Positions 8,511 to 16,448 of a stretch of DNA of 64,000 nucleotides are shown in pieces (the first letter of the stretch is position 1; each line of letters opens with the position of its first letter). The notes under the pieces are model-generated. The model did no database searches, was not told where the DNA came from, and was given only the letters and a program-made list of their open reading frames with translations. A program made the translations under genes and the position numbers. The stretch is taken from the NCBI RefSeq assembly GCF_000720725.1, contig NZ_JOCQ01000016.1, positions 51,139 through 115,138 of the forward strand, in the 5' to 3' direction. The stretch comes from Streptomyces rimosus subsp. rimosus (GTDB lineage: Bacteria > Actinomycetota > Actinomycetes > Streptomycetales > Streptomycetaceae).

Positions 8511-9269
8511 TCAGCCGCTCTCACCACTTCCGTCACGCGTACGCGCGCGGGCCCTGGCCCGGTGCGCCTTCTGTCGGCACGCACCACCGCAGTACCTGGC
8601 AGGTCGTCCCGTACGAGCCGGGGAAACCGGCCCACCGCATCCCTCGCACAGCGTTTCGTTACGCTCCGCCGCCTGTCTGGGCAGTTTCGTCACGCCCTTG
8701 TGAGCACGCAACCCATCGCACATCAAGGCCGTCACCCGGCCCTGTGCCCCCGACGCACCACGCCGCCGTTCCATCGACAGACACCCGACCAGTAGCGCCC
8801 GGACATCGTCGAGACCGACGTCTTTCCTTACGCCACCGGCCTCTTGGGCACGCACGAGCAAGACCCCCAGCGCTTCACCGAAGTCCCGCTCGGCCTGCGG
8901 CGAAGGCTCGTAAGCACCCTCTCCGGCAGCCTCCAACGCGTCACACAGCGCCTTGTTGCTCGACGCGAGCCGTACCACCGACGCGAGGAACCGGAAGAAG
9001 ACACCCACCGGGTCCTCGACATCCACCAAGTCCCGTGCCGTGTCCGTGAACAACTGCACCCGGTCGGCGACCGTCGCCCTGAACAGCGCGTCTTTTGAAG
9101 GGAAATGGCGGTAGACGGTACCTGCGCCCACACCCGCCCGCCGCGCGATCTCCCCGAGCGGCACCCCCAACCCCTGTTCCTCGAACGCCGATCGGGCCGC
9201 CTGCAGGACCAGCGCCCTGTTACGCCGCGCGTCCGCCCGCGCAGGCACGGCCTCCTCGCTCGCCGCCAC
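8511..9269 (-). CDS. TetR-family regulator with C-terminal Cys4 zinc-knuckle-like tail
   Basis: A 252-residue TetR/AcrR regulator. The DNA-binding part is RNRALVLQAARSAFEEQG...LGEIARRAGVGAGTVYRHF. The effector domain runs to about residue 185. It is followed by a Cys-rich tail with C208-x2-C211 and C227-x3-C231 in a basic context (RYCGGACRQKAHRARARAR), which looks like a small zinc knuckle. GTG 9269 was chosen because GAGGAGG lies just upstream and the HTH follows at once. An 11-bp palindrome at 9318-9328 is a likely autoregulatory operator. No obvious target gene is adjacent other than the aminotransferase 590 bases upstream. Confidence 0.85.
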   Translation of the reverse strand: MAASEEAVPARADARRNRALVLQAARSAFEEQGLGVPLGEIARRAGVGAGTVYRHFPSKDALFRATVADRVQLFTDTARDLVDVEDPVGVFFRFLASVVRLASSNKALCDALEAAGEGAYEPSPQAERDFGEALGVLLVRAQEAGGVRKDVGLDDVRALLVGCLSMERRRGASGAQGRVTALMCDGLRAHKGVTKLPRQAAERNETLCEGCGGPVSPARTGRPARYCGGACRQKAHRARARARTRDGSGESG

Positions 9270-9317
9270 TGAGCCTCCTCGGAACCAGCGATCTCCGGGT
9301 CGAGCGTTCCGTACGTT

Positions 9318-9328
9318 CAACCGGGTTG
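9318..9328. promoter_or_regulatory. Candidate TetR operator
   Basis: CAACC-G-GGTTG is a perfect 11-bp odd-centred palindrome 49 bases upstream of the regulator's GTG. It is flanked by GTTC on the left and a partly symmetric TTC on the right. Autoregulation is inferred from position. Confidence 0.45.
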
Positions 9329-9733
9329 TTCGTTCCGATTCTAAGGTCGTCTCAATCCATGATCCACAAGGAGCTGGCGTCGTGGCGTACGGAGCATGGG
9401 GGCGGGACGAAACTGCGGTCAGCGCGGTGACCGGTTCAGTGGCTGGTGCTGAGGCTGGCGCGTGGCCTGCCATGTGCCGGCGGACGACTGACCGAACCTG
9501 CTGCGTCCGCAGACACTCCAAGGCCCTCAGAGAGTGCTCAACGTCCAGACTGCCCCCGGCTCCCCCGGACTGCCATGGGAGTGCGGCCGACTGGTGGATA
9601 CCCGTTACGGCCGCACCGGCACGGGACGCGGCACAGCCCACCTGCCCGCAACTACTCGTCTGGTGGCTCGCCGCGGCCGCTCAACTTGGCTCAGCCGTAC
9701 GGCCATTGGGCACTGGGCGGTCCCTGCTGCGCT

Positions 9734-9747
9734 GTTTCACGTGAAAC
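9734..9747. other. parS site 1
   Basis: Exact GTTTCACGTGAAAC, the ParB-binding centromere sequence of Streptomyces. Its symmetry extends to 28 bp (9727-9754, arms CTGCGCT and AGCGCAG). It is intergenic. Confidence 0.95.
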
Positions 9748-9771
9748 AGCGCAGGCAAGCACCTACGAAAA

Positions 9772-9803
9772 AGGGGCGTCGTTTCACGTGAAACGACGCC
9801 CCT
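9772..9803 (-). terminator. Intrinsic terminator whose stem is parS site 2
   Basis: A perfect 32-bp palindrome: AGGGGCGTC (9772-9780), parS GTTTCACGTGAAAC (9781-9794), then GACGCCCCT (9795-9803). Read leftward, downstream of the aminotransferase gene, the hairpin is followed by TTTTTCG, so it has the form of a factor-independent terminator. It is also an exact ParB site. Confidence 0.8.
9781..9794. other. parS site 2
   Basis: Exact GTTTCACGTGAAAC, 47 bases from site 1 and inside the terminator palindrome described at 9772-9803. Confidence 0.95.
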
Positions 9804-9860
9804 GAAGCGCTTTCGCGCGCTCAGTCTCCCAGCCGCTCGCCGGGAACCTCAGCCTGAGCC

Positions 9861-11015
9861 TCAGCCCGCCATGACTTCGTCCCATGCCGCGGCGGCTGCC
9901 GCGGCCGCCCCGTCACCGTCCACCGTCACGCCGAGCACGCGCAGGCCTGCCGCCAGCGCCGCGAGGGACGCCAGCACCACACCCCGGTCCGCAGCCCGGC
10001 CGTAGTGGTTGACGCGGATCATTTCCTTGGCGAGCGCACCCGCGGCGGCCTGCACGGGGACTGCGACCGGCCCCTCCGCCGCATCGAGCGCAGCGGAGAC
10101 GATCTCGCGGGCGTCCATGTCGGAAGGTGCACGCAGCGTCGTGGCCGCCGGGGCCGCGTCCTCGTCCCGCAGGACGTACGGGGAGAGCGCACCGAGCGCC
10201 CGCACACCGGCCCGTACCGCCGCGGCAGCCGCCCGGTGCCGGGTGATGACCGCATCGAGCCCTTCCGCGTCGACACGGTCCACGGCCTGCTCCAGAGCCA
10301 GCATCTCCAGCTGAGCCGGTGCGTGCGGCAGGGCGGTACGGCCCCCGTCGATCCAGCGCTCCTTCCAGTCCAGGAGCGACAGGTAGGAGCGGCGAGGTGC
10401 CTGCTCATTGGCGGCGATGCGCTCCCAGGCACGGGCGCTGACGGAAACGGCGGACACGCCGGCCGGGCCCGCCAGCGCCTTCTGCCCGCCGATCACACAC
10501 AGGTCCACTCCCCACTCATCGGTGAGCAGCGGTTCGGCGCCCACCGAGGCGACCGCGTCCAGCATCAGCAACGCGCCGTGCTCATGTACGACGGCCCCGA
10601 TCTCGGCGACGGGGTTGGTGTTGCCGGTCGCCGCCTCGGCGTGCACCAGGCTCACGAAGTCGATGGCCGGGTGTTCGCGCAGCGCCTCGGCCACCTGCTC
10701 CGGGTGTACAGCACCCGTGAACGGCGCGCTGATCGTGATGACCTCGGCACCGCAGGACCGCAGCCAGCCGCCGAAGGTCTCGCCGTACGGGCCGGTCACG
10801 ATGTTGAGCGCGGTGCTGCCGGGACCCACGGCGGAGCAGATGCACGCCTCCAGCGGGAGCAGTGCCTCGCCCTGCGTGGCCACCACATCGGCCCGGGTCC
10901 GCATGAGTGCCGCGACCTTGTCCTCGATCCGCGCGAAGTGTCCGGCGGTGAGCGGCGGCAGGTCGAGCAGGTTCGGGGCGTCGGAGGTCGTGTTCACGGC
11001 GGTCGCGTCAGTCAC
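9861..11015 (-). CDS. Class V PLP-dependent aminotransferase (serine-pyruvate/alanine-glyoxylate type)
   Basis: A 384-residue fold-type I PLP enzyme. It has the N-terminal LPPLTAGHFARIEDKVAALM, the substrate/phosphate region TALNIVTGPYGETFGGW, LLMLDAVASVGAEPL with the ring-contacting Asp, and the Schiff-base lysine in CVIGGQKALAGPAG. This is the pattern of class V alanine-glyoxylate / serine-pyruvate aminotransferases; the exact substrate is undetermined. GTG 11015 was chosen because GGAAGG precedes it and upstream residues look non-coding. It ends in a parS-bearing terminator. It stands alone between the TetR gene and the beta-lactamase-like gene, all reading leftward. Confidence 0.85.
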   Translation of the reverse strand: MTDATAVNTTSDAPNLLDLPPLTAGHFARIEDKVAALMRTRADVVATQGEALLPLEACICSAVGPGSTALNIVTGPYGETFGGWLRSCGAEVITISAPFTGAVHPEQVAEALREHPAIDFVSLVHAEAATGNTNPVAEIGAVVHEHGALLMLDAVASVGAEPLLTDEWGVDLCVIGGQKALAGPAGVSAVSVSARAWERIAANEQAPRRSYLSLLDWKERWIDGGRTALPHAPAQLEMLALEQAVDRVDAEGLDAVITRHRAAAAAVRAGVRALGALSPYVLRDEDAAPAATTLRAPSDMDAREIVSAALDAAEGPVAVPVQAAAGALAKEMIRVNHYGRAADRGVVLASLAALAAGLRVLGVTVDGDGAAAAAAAAWDEVMAG

Positions 11016-11252
11016 GGTGGCCTTCCAGCGGTAGCGGGCCGCGGTGCGGCGGCTCCTGATATCTGGCTCGACTGTACGTCCGGAGTGGTCACCCTTGCCG
11101 TACGGGCTTGATCCACGCCCGTATGGCCCCACCCCCTCGTACAGACTCGGTTCGCTCCTCACCGGCCCCGCTCCTCAGCGGCCCCGCTCCTCGCTCCCGT
11201 CGGGCCCGCCCCGCCGTCACGGCGCTCACCAGGGCCGGGCCCGACGGAGCTG

Positions 11253-12716
11253 TCAGCGTCCGCGCCAGCCCTCGGCGTCGACCCCGCCCGGTACCGGACC
11301 GGCAGGCGCGTACGGGCCCCGGGTGAAGACGAAGGTGCCCAGGTCCAGGTGGCTCACCGAGCCGTCATCCTCGTCCCGGACAACGCGCAGCGTCTCGCCC
11401 GCGAAGTAACCGTCCAACCCGGTCCAGGTGCCGTCGGACTCCGCACGGAACCGCGAGGCGCGGCCACCCGGCCCCGACATCAGTGAGATCTCCAGGCCCC
11501 GGTCGGCCCGCAGCCGCAGCACGTACGGGTGCGCACCCCAGTACCAGGGTCCGGTGAGCGCCAGCAGGCCTTCGTCCAGCGGCCCGGCCAGTGGCCGCCA
11601 CGCCTCCGGGATCCGCGGCTCCCGGTCCGCGACGATTCCGGCCAGGTCGGCCGCGATGGCGCTGACCGCGGGCCCCGACGTGCAGTTCGTCAGAGCGATA
11701 CCGGCGACGGCCTCCGCCGCGTCGATCCACAGGGCGGACTGGAAGCCGGGCATGGAGCCGGAGTGGCCGAACAGCAGGCGCCCGTTGCGACGGGCGAGCT
11801 GGATGCCGAGCCCGAAGCCGGCATCCCACTCCGCGCCCTCGGGCGGTACGGCCGGCGTCCGCATCTCCGCCAGGGTCGCGGCGCCGAGCACCCGGTCGTC
11901 CCCGTGGGTCAGGAATACCGCCCACCGTCCCAGGTCCTCCACCGTGGACCACAGCTGTCCGGCCGGGCCCATCAGCCCGGTGTCCTCGGCGGGCTCCGGC
12001 AGCAGCACGTCGGCCCACGGGTGCACCGCCCAGCCATCGGCGTGCGGCGCCTCCGCCAGAAGCGACGTACGGGTCATGCCCAGCGGCTCGAGCACCTCAC
12101 AGCGCAGAACCTCGTCCCAGGCCTGCCCGCCCCGCTTCTGCTCGACCAGCGAGCCCAGCAGGGCGTAAGCCGGATTGGAGTAGTGGAACCGCCGACCGGC
12201 GGGCAGCCGGCGGGGGTTCTCCCCGAAGAGGTCACCGGACGTCTGCCGCAGCGAGCCGGGCGTCCGTTCCCACCACGGCCCTCGGGCTTCCGCTGCCAGC
12301 CCGGAGCTGTGCGAGAGCAGTTGGGCGATCGTCACGTCGGGGCCCGGGCTGTCCGACAGGTGATCGCCGAGCCGGTCCTCCAGCGTCAGCAGCCCCTCGT
12401 CGCGCAGCCGCATCACCAGCACCGCGACGAACGTCTTGGTGATCGACCCGATCCGGTACTGCACGTCCACACCGCCGATGCCGTCGGAGGCGGAACTGTC
12501 GCGAGCCCCCGTCCAGGCCACCTGCCCGCCCCGTACGACCGCTCCCGTCATCGACGGCGCGCGCCCCTCCGCCTGCCCGACGGCCAGGCGCCGGAACAGC
12601 GCCCGCCGTGTATCCGGCAACAGCGCCCCGAACTGCTCCGCACCACTCTCTCCGGAACCGCTCACCGCTTCGGACGACGCCAACCCCTGGGCCACGTCGG
12701 ACAACTCCGCACTCAT
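11253..12716 (-). CDS. Beta-lactamase (class C)-like serine hydrolase
   Basis: A 487-residue penicillin-binding-fold hydrolase with the three expected motifs: SxxK as S91-I-T-K94, YxN as Y179-S-N181, and a C-terminal HSG (GHSGSMPG) in place of KTG. These define the class C beta-lactamase / D-aminopeptidase / esterase family. The C-terminal ~100 residues form an extra beta-rich domain. No signal peptide is visible from ATG 12716, whose GAGGAG ribosome site supports this start, so it is probably cytoplasmic and acts on an unknown ester or amide. It is divergent from a MerR gene across 285 bases. Confidence 0.85.
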   Translation of the reverse strand: MSAELSDVAQGLASSEAVSGSGESGAEQFGALLPDTRRALFRRLAVGQAEGRAPSMTGAVVRGGQVAWTGARDSSASDGIGGVDVQYRIGSITKTFVAVLVMRLRDEGLLTLEDRLGDHLSDSPGPDVTIAQLLSHSSGLAAEARGPWWERTPGSLRQTSGDLFGENPRRLPAGRRFHYSNPAYALLGSLVEQKRGGQAWDEVLRCEVLEPLGMTRTSLLAEAPHADGWAVHPWADVLLPEPAEDTGLMGPAGQLWSTVEDLGRWAVFLTHGDDRVLGAATLAEMRTPAVPPEGAEWDAGFGLGIQLARRNGRLLFGHSGSMPGFQSALWIDAAEAVAGIALTNCTSGPAVSAIAADLAGIVADREPRIPEAWRPLAGPLDEGLLALTGPWYWGAHPYVLRLRADRGLEISLMSGPGGRASRFRAESDGTWTGLDGYFAGETLRVVRDEDDGSVSHLDLGTFVFTRGPYAPAGPVPGGVDAEGWRGR

Positions 12717-13001
12717 GGCACTCCTCGACAGCTCAACAACGATCACGGGCAATGGACGAGCCCATCCCATCACCCACTCCTCCAGAACCGCCCCGGAATC
12801 CCGAACCCGACGTCGGCCGTCCACGCGCGCCGACACCGAACACGGGCGGGGCCGCTCACCACCCGGCTCCGCACCCGAGCGGGGCCGCTCACCACCTGGA
12901 CTCAGCAGAGCCCGCTCTCGTGAACAACGCCCCCAAGCACTACCGTCAACGACATGGCGGGCCCGGCCAGCACCGAACCGGGCCGGACGGGGGCACGGAG
13001 A

Positions 13002-13430
13002 ATGCGGATCGGAGAACTTGCCGAGCGGGCCGGGACCACCACCCGAACCCTGCGGTACTACGAGGCGCGCGGCCTGTTGCACGCCGAACGTACGACGAAC
13101 GGGCACCGCACCTACGACGAATCCGACCTGCGGCTTCTCCAGCAGATCCGCATGCTGCAGCGATTCGGCTTCGAGCTGGAGGAGACCCGGCCCTTCGTGG
13201 AGTGCCTGCGTGCCGGCCACCCGGCCGGTGATTCCTGTCCCGCTTCACTCCAGGTGTACCGCCGCAAGCTCGCCGAGCTGGACACCTGCATCGACCAGCT
13301 GCAGGACGTGCGGGACCAGGTACGCAGCCAGCTGGTCCGCGCCGAACAGGCACTCGACGAGTTGGCCAACGCCTCCGCCCAGCCCGGTGGCCCCCAACCA
13401 CGGTGCGCGCTGACCTCGCCCGAAGGATGA
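13002..13430 (+). CDS. MerR-family transcriptional regulator
   Basis: A 142-residue regulator with the N-terminal MerR winged HTH (MRIGELAERAGTTTRTLRYYEARGLLHAERTTNGHRTY), a coupling helix, and a C-terminal dimerisation coiled coil (RRKLAELDTCIDQLQDVRDQVRSQLV). A single cysteine in the loop after the linker (AGDSCPAS) resembles soluble MerR proteins that sense small ligands. ATG 13002 has GGAG 5 nt upstream and puts the HTH at the N-terminus. Its partner across the divergent region is the beta-lactamase-like gene. Residues 1-40 are close to those of the MerR protein at 16032. Confidence 0.88.
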   Translation: MRIGELAERAGTTTRTLRYYEARGLLHAERTTNGHRTYDESDLRLLQQIRMLQRFGFELEETRPFVECLRAGHPAGDSCPASLQVYRRKLAELDTCIDQLQDVRDQVRSQLVRAEQALDELANASAQPGGPQPRCALTSPEG

Positions 13431-13522
13431 CCCCGCCGTACCGGCTCCGGCCTCGACTCCAAGCAGGCCCGAGACCCGGCGCGCCCCACGCCACTCACCC
13501 GTCACCCGTCACCCGTCACACC

Positions 13523-14239
13523 TCACCCAGCAATCGGATCCTTGCTGCCCTCCGCCAACACCGCTATGGCCGTACCCAGAGCCGCCTGATCCTCCACCGG
13601 TAGCCACCGCGCCGCATGCACCATGTGCAGTGCCGAGCGGAGCCGTGCCCGATCCTCCGCGGTCCCCAGGTCGCCCAGATATGCGGGCAGGACCATCCCC
13701 AGTGCTTTCAGGTCGTTCCGTGCACACAGCCTGGCCAGCAGGCCGGGCAGCACGTCGGTCGGCGACTCGCTCACCGATTCCGCCTGCTGCCGGCACCCGG
13801 GCGTGTCACCGGTCGTCGACGAGGCGGCCGTCTCCCGCAGCCCCTCCGCGATCGCGAACCGGTTCCACATCCCGTAGTCCCCTTCGGAAACGTCCCGCAC
13901 CCGCTCGGCAGCCCGCACGAAGTACGCATGTGCCGTCGCGGTCTCACCCAGCTCGCGATGCGCGCGCCCCATGTTCGCGTACAGGGAGGCGTAGAAGCCG
14001 CGTACGCGCTCGTCACCCACCCGGTCGGCCCGGTCCAAGCACTCCTGGTTCCATCGCAGCGTGTCCTGGGGCGTGGTCTGGTGCCGGGCCACATAGTGGG
14101 CAGCGACGCATGCCTCGTAGTCGTCAGCCGCGTCCTCCCAGGCCTGCATGAACAGCCGTCGCGCTTCCTCGCCCTCACCGCGCGCTTCCGCGCCCATACC
14201 CCGCACGCACAGCCGCACCACGTGATTCTCCGGGTCCAC
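13523..14239 (-). CDS. TPR-like helical-repeat protein
   Basis: A 238-residue all-helical protein with tetratricopeptide-like pairs. EARRLFMQAWEDAADDYEACVAAHYVA and YASLYANMGRAHRELGETATAHAYFVRAAERV fit the TPR pattern of small residues at positions 8, 20 and 27. A less regular C-terminal half follows. Such proteins usually act as binding scaffolds. GTG 14239 is preceded by TGAGGAGAG. It starts 18 bases after the stop of the MerR-clamp fusion gene, so the two form an operon and may work together. No enzyme motif is visible. Confidence 0.75.
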   Translation of the reverse strand: MDPENHVVRLCVRGMGAEARGEGEEARRLFMQAWEDAADDYEACVAAHYVARHQTTPQDTLRWNQECLDRADRVGDERVRGFYASLYANMGRAHRELGETATAHAYFVRAAERVRDVSEGDYGMWNRFAIAEGLRETAASSTTGDTPGCRQQAESVSESPTDVLPGLLARLCARNDLKALGMVLPAYLGDLGTAEDRARLRSALHMVHAARWLPVEDQAALGTAIAVLAEGSKDPIAG

Positions 14240-14257
14240 GGTTTCTCTCCTCAGTCC

Positions 14258-15355
14258 TCACTCGGTTTCACGTGAAACAAGCTCCCGCACCGGCATCACC
14301 AAGGTGGTGAAGCTGCCTTGATCAGCGGATCGCACGACAACCGGTGCCGTGCCGGAAGCGAGTTCCAGCAGCACATCGGGGCCCACGCCCGCATCCAGTG
14401 CGGGTACGAGCACCGCCGGGTCAAAAGCCACCCGCAGCGACGGGCCCGTGCACACGGCGCTCACCGTGACCGGACTGCCACCACCTCCGCTGATGACCGC
14501 CTCCTGCGCTCCGGACCGCGCGGTGAGCACGGCGCCCTTCTCCCGCTCGGCAAACGCCTCGCGCAACACCGCCCGGCCCACGATGACCCGATGTCGTACG
14601 TCGTCCAGGCCACCCAGCACGAGTCGGTAGTCGGGGTACTCCGCTGTCCGCCCCACGAACGCACGCCGCTCCCCGCCGTCCCCGACCAGGCACCCGCCAT
14701 CGCCGTACACCTCGACATCGACGTACTGCTGACGCAACGCCCAGGTCGCCAGGCCCGCCAGCTCCGCGATGTCGACGAGCACACGGCACGGGCCTCCGCC
14801 CGCCGTCCTGGTCCGCAGTACGCGGACCGCGAGCCGGTACCGATCGGTGGCGACCAGCCGCACTTCCCCGTCACCGAGTTCGATCAACACGCACCCCAGG
14901 ACGGGGAACTCATTCCGCGTCTCGTCGCCCGCCACCGCGGGCCCCACCTGCCGTACCGCACTGGCCAGCTCCGCGCCTCCGACAACGGCCCGCCCCATGG
15001 GCTGCTCCGGCGCTTCCATCGGAAGTTCCCGGAGCAGCCCCTCCACCAGCACCCGCGCGGCATCCGCCGTCCGTCGCGTCCGCTCCAGGTGCGCGCGGAG
15101 CACCGTACGGGCTTCCGCTTCACCGCCGTCGAGCACGACCCTGACATCCACCAGCGGCAGTCCCGCCTCACGCAGCCGGCGCAGCAGCACGCCCCGGCCT
15201 TTCTGCCCGGCTCCGTAAAACCGGTATCCGCTCGCCGGATCAACCCTGATGGGCCGCAGGACACCGCAGTCGTCGTAGAAACGCAGTGCGCTGGGAGCCA
15301 TCCCCACCCACCGCGCGAACGCCCCGATGCTCAGCAGCTCCTCGCTCTCGCCCAT
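14258..15355 (-). CDS. MerR HTH fused to DNA polymerase III beta-clamp domains II and III
   Basis: Residues ~7-110 are a MerR winged HTH plus coupling helix (LSIGAFARWVGMAPSALRFY...GYRFY). Residues ~124-356 align by eye with domains II and III of the DnaN encoded at 58428. PVLGCVLIELGDGEVRLVA matches DnaN PVLTGVRIEIEGDTVTLAS, then TDRYRLAVR matches TDRYRFAVR. YPDYR matches KYR at the start of domain III, and LRVAFDPAVLVPAL matches ISIAFNPGFLLEGL. The MPVRE end matches MPVRL. Clamp domain I is absent, its place taken by the HTH. The C-terminus VSRETE is encoded by a parS site. This suggests a DNA-bound regulator with a clamp-like dimer or peptide-binding surface; the function is unknown. Confidence 0.85.
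   Translation of the reverse strand: MGESEELLSIGAFARWVGMAPSALRFYDDCGVLRPIRVDPASGYRFYGAGQKGRGVLLRRLREAGLPLVDVRVVLDGGEAEARTVLRAHLERTRRTADAARVLVEGLLRELPMEAPEQPMGRAVVGGAELASAVRQVGPAVAGDETRNEFPVLGCVLIELGDGEVRLVATDRYRLAVRVLRTRTAGGGPCRVLVDIAELAGLATWALRQQYVDVEVYGDGGCLVGDGGERRAFVGRTAEYPDYRLVLGGLDDVRHRVIVGRAVLREAFAEREKGAVLTARSGAQEAVISGGGGSPVTVSAVCTGPSLRVAFDPAVLVPALDAGVGPDVLLELASGTAPVVVRSADQGSFTTLVMPVRELVSRETE
14265..14278. other. parS site 3, in the last codons of the MerR-clamp gene
   Basis: Exact GTTTCACGTGAAAC, read on the coding strand as the residues VSRET just before the final Glu and stop. Confidence 0.95.
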
Positions 15356-15420
15356 GCACGCGATTGTCGGGCTTCAAGCAACTCGAAGGTCAAAGCCACC
15401 GACGGGACAGCGCGCCTCGA

Positions 15421-15930
15421 TCACCTACCGGGATACCCGCCGAGCCAGCTCCGGACTCGGTCACGCAGCAGCCCGTACTCATCCCAGCGCGGAGCCGGCC
15501 GGCCTGTGGGGCGTTGTACGGCCCTGCTTCCGGTCACCACCTGCCCAAGCCGGAACTGCTCCCCGATGCCGTACAGCCCTCGGCCCACCACCTCACGCTC
15601 CACCCAGGCGGCGATCTCGTCAGCAGTACGTCCCAAAGGAACAGCCCCGAAGCCCAAGAAGCGCGTCGGCTGAGCAGCCAGTGCCGCATCCAGCTCCCGC
15701 CACGCCTTGGCGTACCCATCGTCCCCACCCGCCCCGGACCCGTCGGTGGAGCTTCCGGCCAACGCCCGGCCCAGAACGCTCATTTCATGGCGGAGGGACA
15801 CCAGGTCCGTCGCCCGTTCGGGATGTGGCCGGGTGGGGAAGAGGACCGTACGGTCCACCCCCGCGTCGTCCAACGCGGACAGGTGGATGTCGAGCGGGTC
15901 GTAGACGTGGCTGTGGCCGTCGATGATCAC
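15421..15930 (-). pseudogene. Shortened amidohydrolase-2-like protein, probably decayed
   Basis: A 169-residue frame starting GTG with GGAAGG upstream. The N-terminus MIIDGHSHVYDP has the HxH metal motif of TIM-barrel amidohydrolases, followed by ALDDAGVDRTVLFP and FLGFGAVPL. Family members are ~270-300 residues. This one ends soon after GLYGIGEQF and lacks the later metal-binding His and Asp strands; the last 35 residues do not fit the fold. I infer an internal deletion or 3' loss. It is divergent from the MerR gene at 16032 with a dyad between, so it was probably the MerR target. A functional short protein cannot be excluded. Confidence 0.5.
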
Positions 15931-15987
15931 GCAAGTGCCTTCCGGTGGTACGAGCCGCCCACGGAATGCGGGCAGGCGGGGCCAGTG

Positions 15988-16015
15988 TTGATCCCTGACA
16001 CGGTTGGAAGGTCAA
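15988..16015. promoter_or_regulatory. Candidate MerR operator/promoter dyad
   Basis: TTGATCC (15988-15994) and GGTCAA (16010-16015) form an imperfect dyad in the 101-base gap between the amidohydrolase-like gene and merR. Read leftward it begins TTGACC, a good -35, with the long-spacer layout typical of MerR-controlled promoters, but no good -10 is visible. Confidence 0.35.
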
Positions 16016-16031
16016 GCGAGGGGGACGGGGC

Positions 16032-16448
16032 GTGCTGATCGGAGAGCTGGCCGAGCGGTCCGGAACCAGCGAACGGCTCCTGCGCTACTACGAGCGAACG
16101 GGGCTGCTGCACCCCGAGCGGCTGCCCAACGGCTACCGGACCTACGCCGAACCCGACGTCATCGCCGTACGACGCATCCGAGCCCTCCTCGACGCCGGGC
16201 TCACCACCCGCATCATCCGCCAGGTGCTGCCCTGCACGACCGGCACCGCCGCCGTTCACCCCTGCCCAGGCGTGCTCGACTCCCTCCACAACCAACTACG
16301 CGTTCTCGACCAGCAAGTCATCGACCTCGCTGCCGCGCGACAGGCTCTGCGCGAGACCATCGACAAGGCAACGGCGCAACAGGAACCGGTGCCTGCGAAC
16401 GGCGAACCGTCAGCGCCACTCAGGAAGGGCGGGAGCGCGACTTCCTAG
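16032..16448 (+). CDS. MerR-family transcriptional regulator
   Basis: A 138-residue MerR protein: HTH MLIGELAERSGTSERLLRYYERTGLLHPE, the wing NGYRTYAEPDV, then helices with two cysteines (VLPCTTG and HPCPG), and a dimerisation coiled coil LHNQLRVLDQQVIDLAAAR. The start is GTG 16032, with only a weak GGGACGGGG ribosome site. It is divergent from the shortened amidohydrolase gene. Its TAG stop shares the palindrome CTAG with the TAG stop of the convergent hypothetical gene. Confidence 0.85.
   Translation: MLIGELAERSGTSERLLRYYERTGLLHPERLPNGYRTYAEPDVIAVRRIRALLDAGLTTRIIRQVLPCTTGTAAVHPCPGVLDSLHNQLRVLDQQVIDLAAARQALRETIDKATAQQEPVPANGEPSAPLRKGGSATS

Larger units (their letters stand above)
9270..9860. 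other. Intergenic stretch with TetR operator and two parS sites
   Basis: 591 bases without a supported gene. It contains the tetR-like promoter/operator (palindrome at 9318-9328, CGTTC repeated around 9304, 9314 and 9331), then about 390 bases of GC-rich sequence with nothing recognised. At its right end are two parS sites, one inside the terminator of the aminotransferase gene. Confidence 0.6.

Noticed and set aside
10005..11111. Plus-strand frame opposite the class V aminotransferase
   Set aside because: Arg/His-rich shadow frame over a gene with clear PLP motifs.
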